Assembly: GCF_000423185.1 (NCBI RefSeq)
Contig: NZ_AUHM01000030.1
Coordinates: forward strand, 1 to 64,000
Origin: Inquilinus limosus DSM 16000
GTDB taxonomy: Bacteria; Pseudomonadota; Alphaproteobacteria; DSM-16000; Inquilinaceae
DNA: 64,000 nt
Reading direction: 5' to 3'
A program made the position numbers and the translations under genes. Of the stretch, positions 50,983 to 59,824 are shown one piece after another (the stretch's first letter is position 1; every line of letters begins with the position of its first letter). Below the pieces are notes generated by a model. That model was not told where the DNA came from and searched no databases. It saw only the letters and a list, made by a program, of their open reading frames with translations.

Positions 50983-51615
50983 TCAGTCGCGGCCGTCGAG
51001 GACGGGCACGCGCAGGCCGCGCTGCACGGCGGGCCGGGCGGCGATCGCCTCGTACCAGCGGCGCAGGTTCGGACTGGCCTCGAGGTCGAGGCCGATATGG
51101 ACCAGCCCGGCATGGATCCAGGGCCAGCTCATGATATCGGCGATGCCGTAGGCCTCGCCCGCCAGGTGGCTGCGCCGGCCGAGCGTGCCGTCCAGCACCC
51201 GGAACACCCGCGCCGCCTCCTTCTCGAAGCGGCCGATGACGTAAGGGATCTTCTCGGACGCGAAGATCTTGTAATTCCAGAGCTGGCCCAGCGTCGGGCC
51301 GAGATGGGCGGCCTGGAACAGGGTCCATTGCAGCGCCGTCAGCCGCTCCCCGGCATCGGCCGGCAGCAGCTTGCCGGAGCGCTCGGCGAGATAGGTCAGG
51401 ATCGCGCCGCTCTCGAACACGGTGCGGCCGCGGTCCGGGTCGGTGATCACCGGGATCTTGTTGTTCGGGTTCAGCGCCAGGAAGGCGGGGTCGTGCTGGT
51501 CGCCGCGCTCGATGTCGACGACATGGACTTCGTAGGGCAGGCCGGTCTCCTCGAGCATGATCGAGGCCTTGTGCCCGTTCGGCGTCTGCCAGGTGTAGAG
51601 CTGGATCGGGGTCAT
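50983..51615 (-). CDS. Glutathione S-transferase family protein (YfcG/YghU-like)
   Basis: The product is 210 residues. Met 51615 (MTPIQLYTWQTPNGHKASIM) follows GGAGAGACAGAG; an upstream in-frame ATG would add 14 unconserved residues. The thioredoxin-like half has NPNNKIPVITDPDRG and VFESGAILTYLAERSG, the disulfide-bond-reductase (Nu-class) pattern seen in YfcG and YghU, and the helical half has SHLAGEAYGIADIMSWPWIH. It may form an operon with the YdcZ-type gene downstream (26-base gap). Confidence 0.88.
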   Translation of the reverse strand: MTPIQLYTWQTPNGHKASIMLEETGLPYEVHVVDIERGDQHDPAFLALNPNNKIPVITDPDRGRTVFESGAILTYLAERSGKLLPADAGERLTALQWTLFQAAHLGPTLGQLWNYKIFASEKIPYVIGRFEKEAARVFRVLDGTLGRRSHLAGEAYGIADIMSWPWIHAGLVHIGLDLEASPNLRRWYEAIAARPAVQRGLRVPVLDGRD

Positions 51616-51660
51616 CTCTGTCTCTCCGCAAGGCGAGACCTCTTCGTCGTCTCCCACCCC

Positions 51661-51754
51661 GTCATGGCGAGCCCCGAAGGGGCGCGGCCGTCCAGCGGCA
51701 CCGGCCTCTGGATCGCCACGTCCCCCGGCTCAAGGCCGGGGTCCTCGCGATGAC
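51661..51754. repeat. Degenerate dispersed repeat related to GTCATTGCGAG
   Basis: This 94-base element opens GTCATGGCGAG and ends CCTCGCGATGAC. The arms TCTGGATCGCCACG and GCCCCGAAGGGGC resemble those of 44209-44292 and 47399-47483, with more changes. Confidence 0.6.
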
Positions 51755-51881
51755 GATGGGGAATGGGCGTTCCGAAAAGATCTCAAGGGCGGATCATCCG
51801 CCCGTTCGAAGATGATCCGTGCGCCCATGCAGTTCGATCTGTAATATCGCAAGATCCGACTGCACCCACGCACAGGATGCC

Positions 51882-52790
51882 ATGGACAACCGGATCGACT
51901 GGGAGGGCCTGCACACGGTGCTGGCGGTGGCCGAGGCCGGATCGCTGGCCGGGGCGGCGCGGCGGCTGGGCGTCAACCACACCACGGTGCTGCGCCGGAT
52001 CGGCGGCTTCGAGCAACGACTGGGCCTGCGGCTGTTCGACCGGCTGCCCGGCGGCTACGCCCTGACCGCCGGCGGCGAGGAGCTGGTGGCCGCGGCGCGC
52101 GGCATGGCGGCCACGGTCGAGGCGCTGGAGCGCCGCCTGGCCGGCCAGGACCTGCGCCTCGAAGGCACGCTGCGGGTGGCGACGGCCGACACGCTGATGG
52201 CGTCGGTGCTGCCGCCGCTGCTGGCCCAGTTCCGCGAGCTGCATCCGGGCATCGTGCTGGAGGTCACGACCGCCAATCTGATGGCGAACCTGACCCGGCG
52301 CGACGCCGACGTCGCCATCCGGCCGGTGCTGGAGCCGCCGGAGACGCTGGTCGGCCGCCGCGTCGCCGGCATCGCCTTCGCCGTCTACGCCGCGGCGAGC
52401 CACCCGGCGGCGCGGGTCGGCGCGGCCGACCCGGCGGCGCATCCCTGGGTGGCGCCGGACGACAGCCTGGCCGGCACCGCCGTCGCCCGCTGGATGCGTC
52501 GGGCCCTGCCGGACGCGGCGGTCACGCTGCGGGCGGATTCGCTGGTCGAACTGCGCAATGCGGCCCGCGCCGGGATCGGCCTGGCCGCCCTGCCCTGCTA
52601 TCTCGGCGACAGCAGCGAGGGGCTGGTGCGGATCGTGGTCCCGACCGTTCCCGAGAGCGCCGCCCTATGGGTGCTGACTCATGACGATCTGCGCCGCACG
52701 GCGCGGGTCAGCGCCTTCACCGAATTCGCCGCCGCCGCCCTGGCCCGCCAGCGCGACCTGCTGGAGGGGCGCCGGCCGGCCGCGGCATGA
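51882..52790 (+). CDS. LysR family transcriptional regulator
   Basis: The product is 302 residues, opening MDNRIDWEGLHTVLAVAEAG. The DNA-binding part is LAGAARRLGVNHTTVLRRIG and LGLRLFDRLPGGYALTAGG, the less common DWEGLHTVLAV subgroup. The effector domain has LRVATADTLMASVLPPLLAQ. AGGATG precedes the ATG at 51882. It is divergent from the GST/YdcZ unit (266 bp apart, with a repeat between them) and may regulate it. Confidence 0.9.
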   Translation: MDNRIDWEGLHTVLAVAEAGSLAGAARRLGVNHTTVLRRIGGFEQRLGLRLFDRLPGGYALTAGGEELVAAARGMAATVEALERRLAGQDLRLEGTLRVATADTLMASVLPPLLAQFRELHPGIVLEVTTANLMANLTRRDADVAIRPVLEPPETLVGRRVAGIAFAVYAAASHPAARVGAADPAAHPWVAPDDSLAGTAVARWMRRALPDAAVTLRADSLVELRNAARAGIGLAALPCYLGDSSEGLVRIVVPTVPESAALWVLTHDDLRRTARVSAFTEFAAAALARQRDLLEGRRPAAA

Positions 52791-52823
52791 TGCGGAGGCA
52801 GAACAGGTGACGGCGGGAGAGCT

Positions 52824-52988
52824 CGGACATCCGGAGGATGTCCGGGTGAGGGCGTGGCGCGATCTTGCCGAAAGCGCCGCCTTGCCACGGCGAGCGGACG
52901 ATCCGACACTGCGGCTCCGGTCGTCGCGGCCGCTGGCCCTCACCCGGAGCCGCTTCGCGTCTCCGACCTCTCCCGCAAGCGGGAGAGG
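52824..52988. repeat. Structured intergenic repeat with nested hairpins
   Basis: CGGACATCC / GGATGTCCG (52824-52844) and CCTCTCCCGC / GCGGGAGAGG (52967-52988) form hairpins. TCCGGGTGAGGG (52842-52853) can pair with CCCTCACCCGGA (52937-52948). The arrangement resembles common alphaproteobacterial intergenic repeats. It fills most of the 261-base gap before the VOC gene. Confidence 0.6.
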
Positions 52989-53051
52989 CAACGCGTATGG
53001 TATCGGCCTCGAGCCGTCGAGCTCGTGTGCGACCAAGACGGGAGGACACCC

Positions 53052-53399
53052 ATGGCCGTGAAGCGGATCGTCACGAACATCGCCACCGACGACGTCGCCC
53101 GGGCGCAGGCCTTCTACGGTGACCTGCTGGGGCTGAAACTGGCCATGGACATGGGCTGGATCCTGACCTTCACCTCCGACACCACGATGACGCCGCAGAT
53201 CAGCGTGATGAGCGAGGGCGGCTCCGGCACCCCGGTCCCGGACCTGTCGATCGAGGTCGACGACGTCGACGCGGTGCATCGTAAAGCGGTCGAGCTGGGC
53301 CTGCCGATCGAGTACGGCCCGGCCGACGAGCCCTGGGGCGTGCGCCGCTTCTTTGTCCGCGACCCGTTCGGCCGGCTGGTCAATATCCTGACGCATTGA
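53052..53399 (+). CDS. VOC family (glyoxalase/bleomycin-resistance-like) protein
   Basis: The product is 115 residues, opening MAVKRIVTNIATDDVARAQA with GGGAGGA upstream of ATG 53052. The paired beta-alpha-beta modules of the vicinal oxygen chelate fold are seen (AQAFYGDLLGLKLAMDMGWI; EVDDVDAVHRKAVELGLPIE; VRRFFVRDPFGRLVNILTH). It is a single-domain member that would work as a dimer. The metal and substrate are unknown. It converges on the exported unknown protein (6-base gap). Confidence 0.87.
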   Translation: MAVKRIVTNIATDDVARAQAFYGDLLGLKLAMDMGWILTFTSDTTMTPQISVMSEGGSGTPVPDLSIEVDDVDAVHRKAVELGLPIEYGPADEPWGVRRFFVRDPFGRLVNILTH

Positions 53400-53405
53400 C
53401 GCCGG

Positions 53406-54665
53406 TCAGTTGATCCAGACCGCGAAGCTCAGGAACTCGCCCTCGAAGGCCTCGGTCGCCTGCTCCCAGAACGACCGCTCGCTGACCGGGCCGTCTTCGA
53501 GATAGGGCACCATGTCGGTGCCGGTCAGCAGCAGCACCAGGTCGAAGGGCTGCGAAGAGTCCAGCAGGCGGCGCAGGTTGAAGCCCTGGTCGAAGCGCCA
53601 GTGCGGCAGCAGCTTGTCGCCGTTCAGGATCGCCTCCGATTCCTGCATCAGCGCCAGCCAGGACTCGATGCGATCGTCGGTGATCGTCATGCCGGGGATC
53701 AGGCTGGCCTGCTTCGCATTCGGCAGCCATTCGCGGTCGTCATCGGTCTCGGCCCGGATCGACGCCCACATCTCCTGGCTGAGCTTCGCCGCGGCCAGGA
53801 GATGCTCGCGCGCCCGCGGCAGCCGGTCGGCCTCCGCCACCGGCCAGTTCAGCAGGTGGATCCAGGCGATGGCATCGGCGATCCGCCCGTCCTCCGCCCC
53901 GGTGAACACGCCCTGGGTGGGCAGGGACAGCGCCGCCGCCAGCGGCGAATCCGGCCGTGGGAACAGGAGATGCGCGGCCGCGTCGAAGCTGCGGTGCCAG
54001 TCGCGCGCCAGCAGGAATTCGGCACCCGCCCGCAGCACATGGGTGTAGGCGCGCAGCCACAGCACGTCGCCGGTGTCGAAGGCGATCACCAGCTTGCCGG
54101 CATCGGCGGGATCGCCCTGCCCACCCAGCAGCACGGCGTTGTAGACCTCGTACAGCGTCGCCTGGCCCCGGCCGTTGCCGGCGAGGTCGAGCTTCACCCG
54201 CCCCATGGCGACGGGCAGCTTCGCCGGCCGATCCCCCAGCGGTTGCAGCGTGCGGTCCACGGCGTCGAGGTCGTCGACCAGCGCCTGCAGGATGGCGCGG
54301 GCGTCCTCGTAGCGGATCACCTCCGGATCCGGGTTCGGCGGCACCGGCATGGTCAGCAGCGGTACCGTCATCATCGGATCTTCGGGCGGCCGGAAGCCGT
54401 AGCGATACAGGGACTGGCTGAAACGCTCCGTCGCCTTGGCCAGGCGGATCAGGCCGAGCCCGGCGATCGCCTCGGCATCGTCCGGCTTCTTCGCCAGGAT
54501 CGCGGCCAGGGCCTTCTCGCCCTCGGCGATCGAGCCGGCAGTCAGGTGCTTCTGCGTCAGCTCGACCGGCGTCGCCGCCGCGGCCGTGGCCGGCACGGCG
54601 AGGTGCAGGGCCAGTGCGGCAGCGGCCGTACAGGCCAGCCCCTTCGTGCGGACCGAGACAGTCAT
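53406..54665 (-). CDS. Exported protein of unknown function
   Basis: The product is 419 residues. Met 54665 gives a signal peptide (MTVSVRTKGLACTAAAALAL to PATAAAA). A short tetratricopeptide-like stretch follows (HLTAGSIAEGEKALAAILAK, DDAEAIAGLGLIRLAKATER), then a large helical region with repeated WLRAYTHVLRAGAEFLLARD and AREHLLAAAKLSQEMWASIR, ending EAFEGEFLSFAVWIN. No catalytic motif is visible. Similar exported proteins are annotated only as hypothetical, as far as I recall. It lies next to the ChaN-like lipoprotein gene, with about 127 bases between. Confidence 0.8.
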   Translation of the reverse strand: MTVSVRTKGLACTAAAALALHLAVPATAAAATPVELTQKHLTAGSIAEGEKALAAILAKKPDDAEAIAGLGLIRLAKATERFSQSLYRYGFRPPEDPMMTVPLLTMPVPPNPDPEVIRYEDARAILQALVDDLDAVDRTLQPLGDRPAKLPVAMGRVKLDLAGNGRGQATLYEVYNAVLLGGQGDPADAGKLVIAFDTGDVLWLRAYTHVLRAGAEFLLARDWHRSFDAAAHLLFPRPDSPLAAALSLPTQGVFTGAEDGRIADAIAWIHLLNWPVAEADRLPRAREHLLAAAKLSQEMWASIRAETDDDREWLPNAKQASLIPGMTITDDRIESWLALMQESEAILNGDKLLPHWRFDQGFNLRRLLDSSQPFDLVLLLTGTDMVPYLEDGPVSERSFWEQATEAFEGEFLSFAVWIN

Positions 54666-54792
54666 TCGATGAAAAAGTGAATCGGATTCACTTTGCCGGA
54701 GGGCAATCACGCCAGTCGCCTTTCAATATTCACAGCAACCGGACCAGACGATCGCCCAACTTCATGTCACAATTCAGGCGGAATGCGCCAGT

Positions 54793-55554
54793 TCAGGAGC
54801 CGCGCTCGCCGCCCGGCGCCACCAGCGAGGTGCTGCCGTAGCCGAGGTCGCGCAGCTGGCGCGGAATACCGTCGCGGACATGGCCGCTGCCGGCCAGCAC
54901 GACGACCAGCGGCGTGCCGGCCGAGCGGACCTCGGCGATGCGCGCCGCCATCGCCCGGTCCCACAGCAGCTGGACCTCGACGAAGCGGCGGAAGCTGCGG
55001 TTGAGGGCGTCTCCCTCCGCCGCCCGGCCATGGCCGGCGAAGGCGGCGGCGAGCATGCGGTTGTAGTCCGGCGACGGCGCCACCGGCCGGCCGAGATCGA
55101 GATCGGGCCAGGCCTGCAGCGCGGCCCAGCCGTCCTTTCCGACCGCACGGACCACGGTGCGGTCGACGTTCAGCGCGATCAGCGGGATGCGGTGCATCCG
55201 GGCGAAGGCGAAGATCGGCCGGTACAGGCCGAAATCGAAGCCCCAGGACCGGTCCCAGTCGGCCTCGCGCCGGAAGCCGGCCTCGTCGAGCGTGCCGGCG
55301 ACCCAGGCGTCGAGCGCGGCCTGGCGGCTGCGCGGCAGCATCTCCAGCCCGATGGCGAGGCCCGGCTCCTCCTCGTGCAGCGCCGCGATCCGCTGCAGCT
55401 GCCAGTGATGGTCGGTCACCCGGTCATGGGTCTCGCCGAGCAGCACCACGCCGCCGTCGGGCCGCGGCGCCTCGGGCGCCGTCGCGCAGCCGGCGCCGGA
55501 CCAGCCGAGCAGGGCCGCCACCGCCAGGGCCAGGATCCTCCCCCGTGTCTTCAT
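54793..55554 (-). CDS. ChaN family lipoprotein
   Basis: The product is 253 residues. Met 55554 (MKTRGRILALAVAALLGWSG) has a lipoprotein-like signal ending AGC, so the mature N-terminal Cys would be acylated. The domain holds VVLLGETHDRVTDHHWQLQR and LAIGLEMLPRSRQAALDAWV, marks of the ChaN/Tiki-like erythromycin-esterase-related superfamily, some of which bind haem. AALNVDRTVV and the C-terminal VVVLAGSGHVRDGIPRQLRD supply further conserved residues. Outer-membrane or periplasmic location is inferred; the function is not certain. Confidence 0.85.
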   Translation of the reverse strand: MKTRGRILALAVAALLGWSGAGCATAPEAPRPDGGVVLLGETHDRVTDHHWQLQRIAALHEEEPGLAIGLEMLPRSRQAALDAWVAGTLDEAGFRREADWDRSWGFDFGLYRPIFAFARMHRIPLIALNVDRTVVRAVGKDGWAALQAWPDLDLGRPVAPSPDYNRMLAAAFAGHGRAAEGDALNRSFRRFVEVQLLWDRAMAARIAEVRSAGTPLVVVLAGSGHVRDGIPRQLRDLGYGSTSLVAPGGERGS

Positions 55555-55699
55555 TCCGCGCTCCATCCGAGAACCGCTCTCATGTGGCAGCCTTTGCCGC
55601 GCGCGGCAACCGGCGGGGTTGCACAAAGCTGCGGAAGCCGCGAGCTATGGCCTCGGTTCATGGGAATGGAGTCGCGATGACCGCAGGACGGACAAGGAC

Positions 55700-57670
55700 A
55701 TGACCGACATCGCGCAGGCGGTCATCGAGTTCATCGGCCAGCATCCGCACTGGGCCGGGATTCTGATCTTCCTGATCGCCCTGGCCGAATCGGTGGCGGT
55801 GGTCGGGCTGTTCATTCCCGGCTCGCCGATCCTGATCGGCGTCGGCGCCGTGGTCGGCCTCGGCCACCTGCCGCTCTGGCCCATGCTGATCTGGGCCACG
55901 GCCGGGGCGATCCTCGGCGACGGCGCGTCGTACGAGCTGGGGCGGCGCTATCGCGGCACGATTCTCAACGTGTGGCCGATGAGCCGGTATCCGGGGCTGG
56001 TCGCCCGCGGCGAGGCCTTCTTCCGCCGGCACGGCGGCAAGAGCATCGCGCTCGGCCGCTTCCTGCCGATGCTGCGGCCGATGATCCCGATGGTGGCCGG
56101 CGCGCTGGGGCTGCGGCCGGGGCTGTTCTACGCCGTCAACATCGCCTCGGCGCTCGTCTGGGCGCCGGCCCATATCCTGGGCGGCGCGGTGCTGGGCGCC
56201 TCGCTGGGCGCGCTCGGCGCCGTCAGCGGCCGGCTGGTGGCGCTGCTGGCGGCGCTGGCCCTGGCGCTATGGCTGCTGATCGTCCTGACCCGCTGGATCT
56301 GGCGCCGGCTGGTGCCGCTGCTCGGCTGGGCCCAGCACCGCGTCCACCGCTGGGCGTCAGGCCGCGGCGGCCGCCCCGCCCGCCTGCTGGCCCGGCTGGC
56401 CGACCCGGAGGAGCCGGACCTGCGCGCCATGGCGGCGCTGGGCGTCGTGGTGCTGGTTCTGGTCGCCGGCTTCGTCAACCTGCTGTGGCTCGTGGCCCGG
56501 GGCGGGATGGCCCGGGCCGACGGCGCGATCAGCACCTTCGTGCAGGGACTGCGCACGCCTTGGGGCGATGCCGCCCTGACGATCGTGACCATGCTGGGCG
56601 ACGGCCGCACCGTCACCGCGCTGGTGATCGCGACGATCGGCTGGCTGCTGCTGCACCGGGCCTGGCACCGGGCCGGCGGCGTCGCCATCGCCGTCGCGGT
56701 CACCGCCGGCTTCGTGCCGCTGGTCAAGGGACGGCTGCAGATCGCCCGGCCGACCGACCTCTATGCCGGCGCCGACGCCTTCAGCTTCCCCAGCGGCCAC
56801 GCCAGCTTCTCCGCCGTGCTGTTCGGCATCCTGGGCTGGCTGGTGGCCCGCGGCCTGCCCGGCCGCTGGCAGCTGGTGCCGCTCACGGTCGCCGCCGCCC
56901 TGATCGGGCTGATCTGCGCCTCGCGCGTCTACCTGGCCGCGCACTGGCCGTCCGACGTCGCGGCCGGGCTGCTGTTCGGCCTGGGCATGACCATCGCCTT
57001 CGCCATGATCTTCCGCCGCGCCGATCCGGAGCGGATCCGGCCGCGCCGCTTCGCCCTGGCGCTGCTGCCGGCGCTGGCCGTCGCCGGCGGCGCCCATGTC
57101 GCCACCGGCTACCACAAGGCCGCGGCGATGTATGTCCCGCGCGAGGCGATCGTCGCGATCCCGGCGGCGGAATGGTGGGCGGAGGGCTGGCGCCGGCTGC
57201 CGCAGCGCCGGATCGACCTGGAGGGCGAGGCCGAGCAGCCCTTCCTTCTGCAATGGGCCGGGCCGCCCGAGGCCCTGGCCGCCGCCCTCGCCCCCTTCGG
57301 CTGGATCGAGCCGCCCGGCTGGACCGTCGCCACCGCCGTGCGGTTCCTCGACGACACGGCGGATGCCCGCACCCTGCCGGTGCCGCCGGTGCTGCAGGAC
57401 GGGCGGATGCCGGTGCTGACCCTGATCCGGCCCGGGGCGGACGGCGCCAGCCGCCAGGTGCTGCGGCTCTGGCCCTCGGGCTTCGCGCTGGATGGCGGCG
57501 GCCCGCCGATCCTGCTGGGCGCGCCCGGGGTCGAGATCATCCACCATCCGCTCGGCCTCGTCAGCGCCATCGACGCCGAGGACGAGGCGCCGCTGCCGGC
57601 GCTGCCCGAACTGCGGTCGCTGCCGCAGGCGCGGGAGCCGACGCCGGGTCTCGTGCTGGCCCAGCCCTGA
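55700..57670 (+). CDS. DedA-PAP2 phosphatase-LssY fusion membrane protein
   Basis: The product is 656 residues in three parts. Residues 1-200 are a DedA/VTT membrane domain (GLFIPGSPILIGVGAVVGLG, GRFLPMLRPMIPMVAGAL), linked to flipping or handling of undecaprenyl phosphate. Residues 285-460 are a PAP2 acid phosphatase with KGRLQIARP (341), PSGH (364) and SRVYLAAHWPSDV (407), so the catalytic Lys, Arg, His and Asp are intact. Residues 480-650 form an LssY C-terminal domain. The fusion suggests dephosphorylation of a lipid pyrophosphate next to its translocation. Met 55700 is preceded by AAGGAC. Confidence 0.9.
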   Translation: MTDIAQAVIEFIGQHPHWAGILIFLIALAESVAVVGLFIPGSPILIGVGAVVGLGHLPLWPMLIWATAGAILGDGASYELGRRYRGTILNVWPMSRYPGLVARGEAFFRRHGGKSIALGRFLPMLRPMIPMVAGALGLRPGLFYAVNIASALVWAPAHILGGAVLGASLGALGAVSGRLVALLAALALALWLLIVLTRWIWRRLVPLLGWAQHRVHRWASGRGGRPARLLARLADPEEPDLRAMAALGVVVLVLVAGFVNLLWLVARGGMARADGAISTFVQGLRTPWGDAALTIVTMLGDGRTVTALVIATIGWLLLHRAWHRAGGVAIAVAVTAGFVPLVKGRLQIARPTDLYAGADAFSFPSGHASFSAVLFGILGWLVARGLPGRWQLVPLTVAAALIGLICASRVYLAAHWPSDVAAGLLFGLGMTIAFAMIFRRADPERIRPRRFALALLPALAVAGGAHVATGYHKAAAMYVPREAIVAIPAAEWWAEGWRRLPQRRIDLEGEAEQPFLLQWAGPPEALAAALAPFGWIEPPGWTVATAVRFLDDTADARTLPVPPVLQDGRMPVLTLIRPGADGASRQVLRLWPSGFALDGGGPPILLGAPGVEIIHHPLGLVSAIDAEDEAPLPALPELRSLPQAREPTPGLVLAQP

Positions 57671-57793
57671 AACAGTGCGGCGGAGGGTAGCGGCAGCCAT
57701 GCCTCCCGCCCCCTGGACGGATGCTGCGGCGCACCGCATGATGCGATCGCGATCCGTTCTCAAGGGTCGATCTCTTCACATCCAGGTGCAGCC

Positions 57794-58546
57794 ATGAGCA
57801 CGGCCCCGACGGACGAGCCGAAGACCCTGATCCTGACCGGCGCCAGCCGCGGCATCGGCCACGCCACGGTCAAGCGCTTCAGCGCCGCCGGCTGGCGGGT
57901 GATCACCGTCTCGCGCCAGGCCTTCTCCAAGGACTGCCCGTGGCATGCGGGCGAGGAGAACCACGTCCAGCTCGACCTCGCCGAGCTGGACGGGATCGAG
58001 CAGGGCCTGTCCGCCCTGCGGTCGCGGCTGCCGAACGGGCGGCTGGACGCGCTGGTCAACAATGCCGGCGTCTCGCCGAAGCTGCCCGGCGGCAAGCGCA
58101 TGGGCGTGCTGGACACCGACTACGCGACCTGGATGCACGTCTTCAACGTCAACCTGTTCGCCACCGCCCTGCTGGCCCGCGGGCTGTTCGAGCCGCTGCG
58201 GGCCGCGAAGGGGACGATCATCAACGTCACCTCGATCGCCGGCAGCCGCGTCCATCCCTTCGCCGGCCCGGCCTACGCCACCTCCAAGGCCGCCCTGGCG
58301 GCCCTGACCCGCGAGATGGCGCACGAGTTCGGGCCGCACGGCGTGCGGGTGAACGCGATCGCACCGGGCGAGATCGACACCTCGATCCTGTCGCCCGGCA
58401 CCGAGGCGATCATCGACAAGGAGATCCCGATGAAGCGGCTGGGCAAGCCGGAGGAGGTCGCCGCGACGATCATGTTCCTCTGCACCGCCGGTTCGTCCTA
58501 CATTACCGGGGCCGAGGTCCACATCAACGGCGGCCAGCATGTTTAG
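57794..58546 (+). CDS. Short-chain dehydrogenase/reductase (SDR)
   Basis: The product is 250 residues, the classical SDR length. The cofactor loop is LILTGASRGIGHATV, then LVNNAGVSPKLPGGKRMG, the catalytic Ser in INVTSIAGSR, Tyr/Lys in YATSK, and C-terminal ITGAEVHINGGQHV. Ser-Tyr-Lys are all present, so it is probably active with NAD(P)H. It is followed 48 bases later by a polyamine-type binding protein, perhaps one transcript, which hints at a common substrate. Confidence 0.88.
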   Translation: MSTAPTDEPKTLILTGASRGIGHATVKRFSAAGWRVITVSRQAFSKDCPWHAGEENHVQLDLAELDGIEQGLSALRSRLPNGRLDALVNNAGVSPKLPGGKRMGVLDTDYATWMHVFNVNLFATALLARGLFEPLRAAKGTIINVTSIAGSRVHPFAGPAYATSKAALAALTREMAHEFGPHGVRVNAIAPGEIDTSILSPGTEAIIDKEIPMKRLGKPEEVAATIMFLCTAGSSYITGAEVHINGGQHV

Positions 58547-58594
58547 GGTCTAAGCCGCCGCCTCGGCGGAACGAAAAAACAGGGAGTGCCGATC

Positions 58595-59635
58595 ATGATC
58601 CGTTTCACCCGCCTCCTGCCCGCGGCAGTGCTGCTGGCGGCCGGCGTCACCGCGCCCGCCACGGCCCGCGACCTGACCGTGGTGTCCTGGGGCGGCGCCT
58701 ATCAGGACGCGCAGCGCGAGATCTATTTCGAGCCGTTCAAGGCCACCGGCGTGCCGATGCACGACGAGAGCTGGGACGGCGGCATCGGCGTGCTGCGCGC
58801 CAAGGTCGAGGGCGGCGATTCGAGCTGGGACGTCGTCCAGGTCGAGTCCGAGGAGCTGGCGCTGGGCTGCGAGGAAGGGCTGTTCGAGCCGCTGAACTGG
58901 GACGCGATCGGCGGCCGCGACGCCTATCTGCCCGAAGCGGTGAACGACTGCGGCGTCGGCACCATCGTCTACAACAACGTCCTGGCCTATGACGGCGCCA
59001 AATTTCCCGACGGGCCGAAGAGCTGGGCGGATTTCTGGGACGTGCAGAAATTCCCCGGCAAGCGGGCGATGCGCCAGGGGCCGAAGATCAATCTGGAGGC
59101 CGCGCTGATGGCCGACGGCGTCGCCCCGGCCGATGTCTACAAGGTGCTGGCGACGCCCGAGGGCGTGGACCGCGCCTTCCGCAAGCTGGACGAGCTGAAG
59201 CCGAACCTGATCTGGTGGACCGCCGGCGCCCAGCCGCCGCAGATGCTGGCCTCGGGCGAAGTGGCGATGACCACCGCCTACAACGGCCGCATCGCCGCCG
59301 CCAATGTCGCCGACAAGAAGGATTTCCGCGTCGTCTGGAACGGCAGCCTGTTCACCATCGACAGCTGGGTGATCCTGAAGGGCTCGCCCAATGTCGACGC
59401 CGCCACCAAGTTCCTGGCCTTCGTCGGCAAGCCGGAGAACCAGGCCAAGCTGCCGACCAAGATCGCCTACGGCGTGACCAACAAGGCGGCGACGCCGCTG
59501 ATCCCGGCGGAATACCTGCCCGGCCTGCCGACCAACCCGGACAACATGTCCCAGGCGGTCGAGCTGAACGCCGAGTTCTGGCTGGAGAACATCGACAGCC
59601 TGACCGAGCGCTTCAACACCTGGGCGGCGAAGTAG
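58595..59635 (+). CDS. ABC transporter substrate-binding protein (spermidine/putrescine-type)
   Basis: The product is 346 residues. ATG 58595 (MIRFTRLLPAAVLLAAGVTA) has AGGGAG 8 bases upstream; a GTG 9 bases earlier is in frame but less likely. After signal cleavage near ATA-RD, the mature protein has TVVSWGGAYQDAQREIYFEP, GTIVYNNVLAYDGAKFPDGP and LIWWTAGAQPPQMLASGEVA, the PotD/PotF-like pattern. A dispersed repeat (59676-59810) separates it from the permease genes. The solute may be a polyamine, gamma-aminobutyrate or an opine-like compound. Confidence 0.88.
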   Translation: MIRFTRLLPAAVLLAAGVTAPATARDLTVVSWGGAYQDAQREIYFEPFKATGVPMHDESWDGGIGVLRAKVEGGDSSWDVVQVESEELALGCEEGLFEPLNWDAIGGRDAYLPEAVNDCGVGTIVYNNVLAYDGAKFPDGPKSWADFWDVQKFPGKRAMRQGPKINLEAALMADGVAPADVYKVLATPEGVDRAFRKLDELKPNLIWWTAGAQPPQMLASGEVAMTTAYNGRIAAANVADKKDFRVVWNGSLFTIDSWVILKGSPNVDAATKFLAFVGKPENQAKLPTKIAYGVTNKAATPLIPAEYLPGLPTNPDNMSQAVELNAEFWLENIDSLTERFNTWAAK

Positions 59636-59675
59636 GCGGCCGTCGGCGCGGATGGCTCCGACGTCAATTCTATTG

Positions 59676-59810
59676 AGTCCCCCCTCCCCTTGCGGGAGGG
59701 GGGCAGGGGGAGGGGGTTCGCGCCGCCAGAGCGATCGACCCGGCCTCGCCAGCTCCCTTCGATCGACAACCCCCTCCCCCCACCCCCCTCCCGCAAGGGG
59801 AGGGGGGACT
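59676..59810. repeat. Dispersed repeat with terminal inverted repeats (copy 2)
   Basis: The element starts AGTCCCCCCTCCCC and ends GGGGAGGGGGGACT, with two inner hairpins built on CTTGCGGG and CCCGCAAG. It shares these ends with 37093-37257. It separates a binding-protein gene from its permease genes and may trim or stabilise the upstream mRNA. Confidence 0.8.
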
Positions 59811-59824
59811 CGTGAGTCTGCGTC

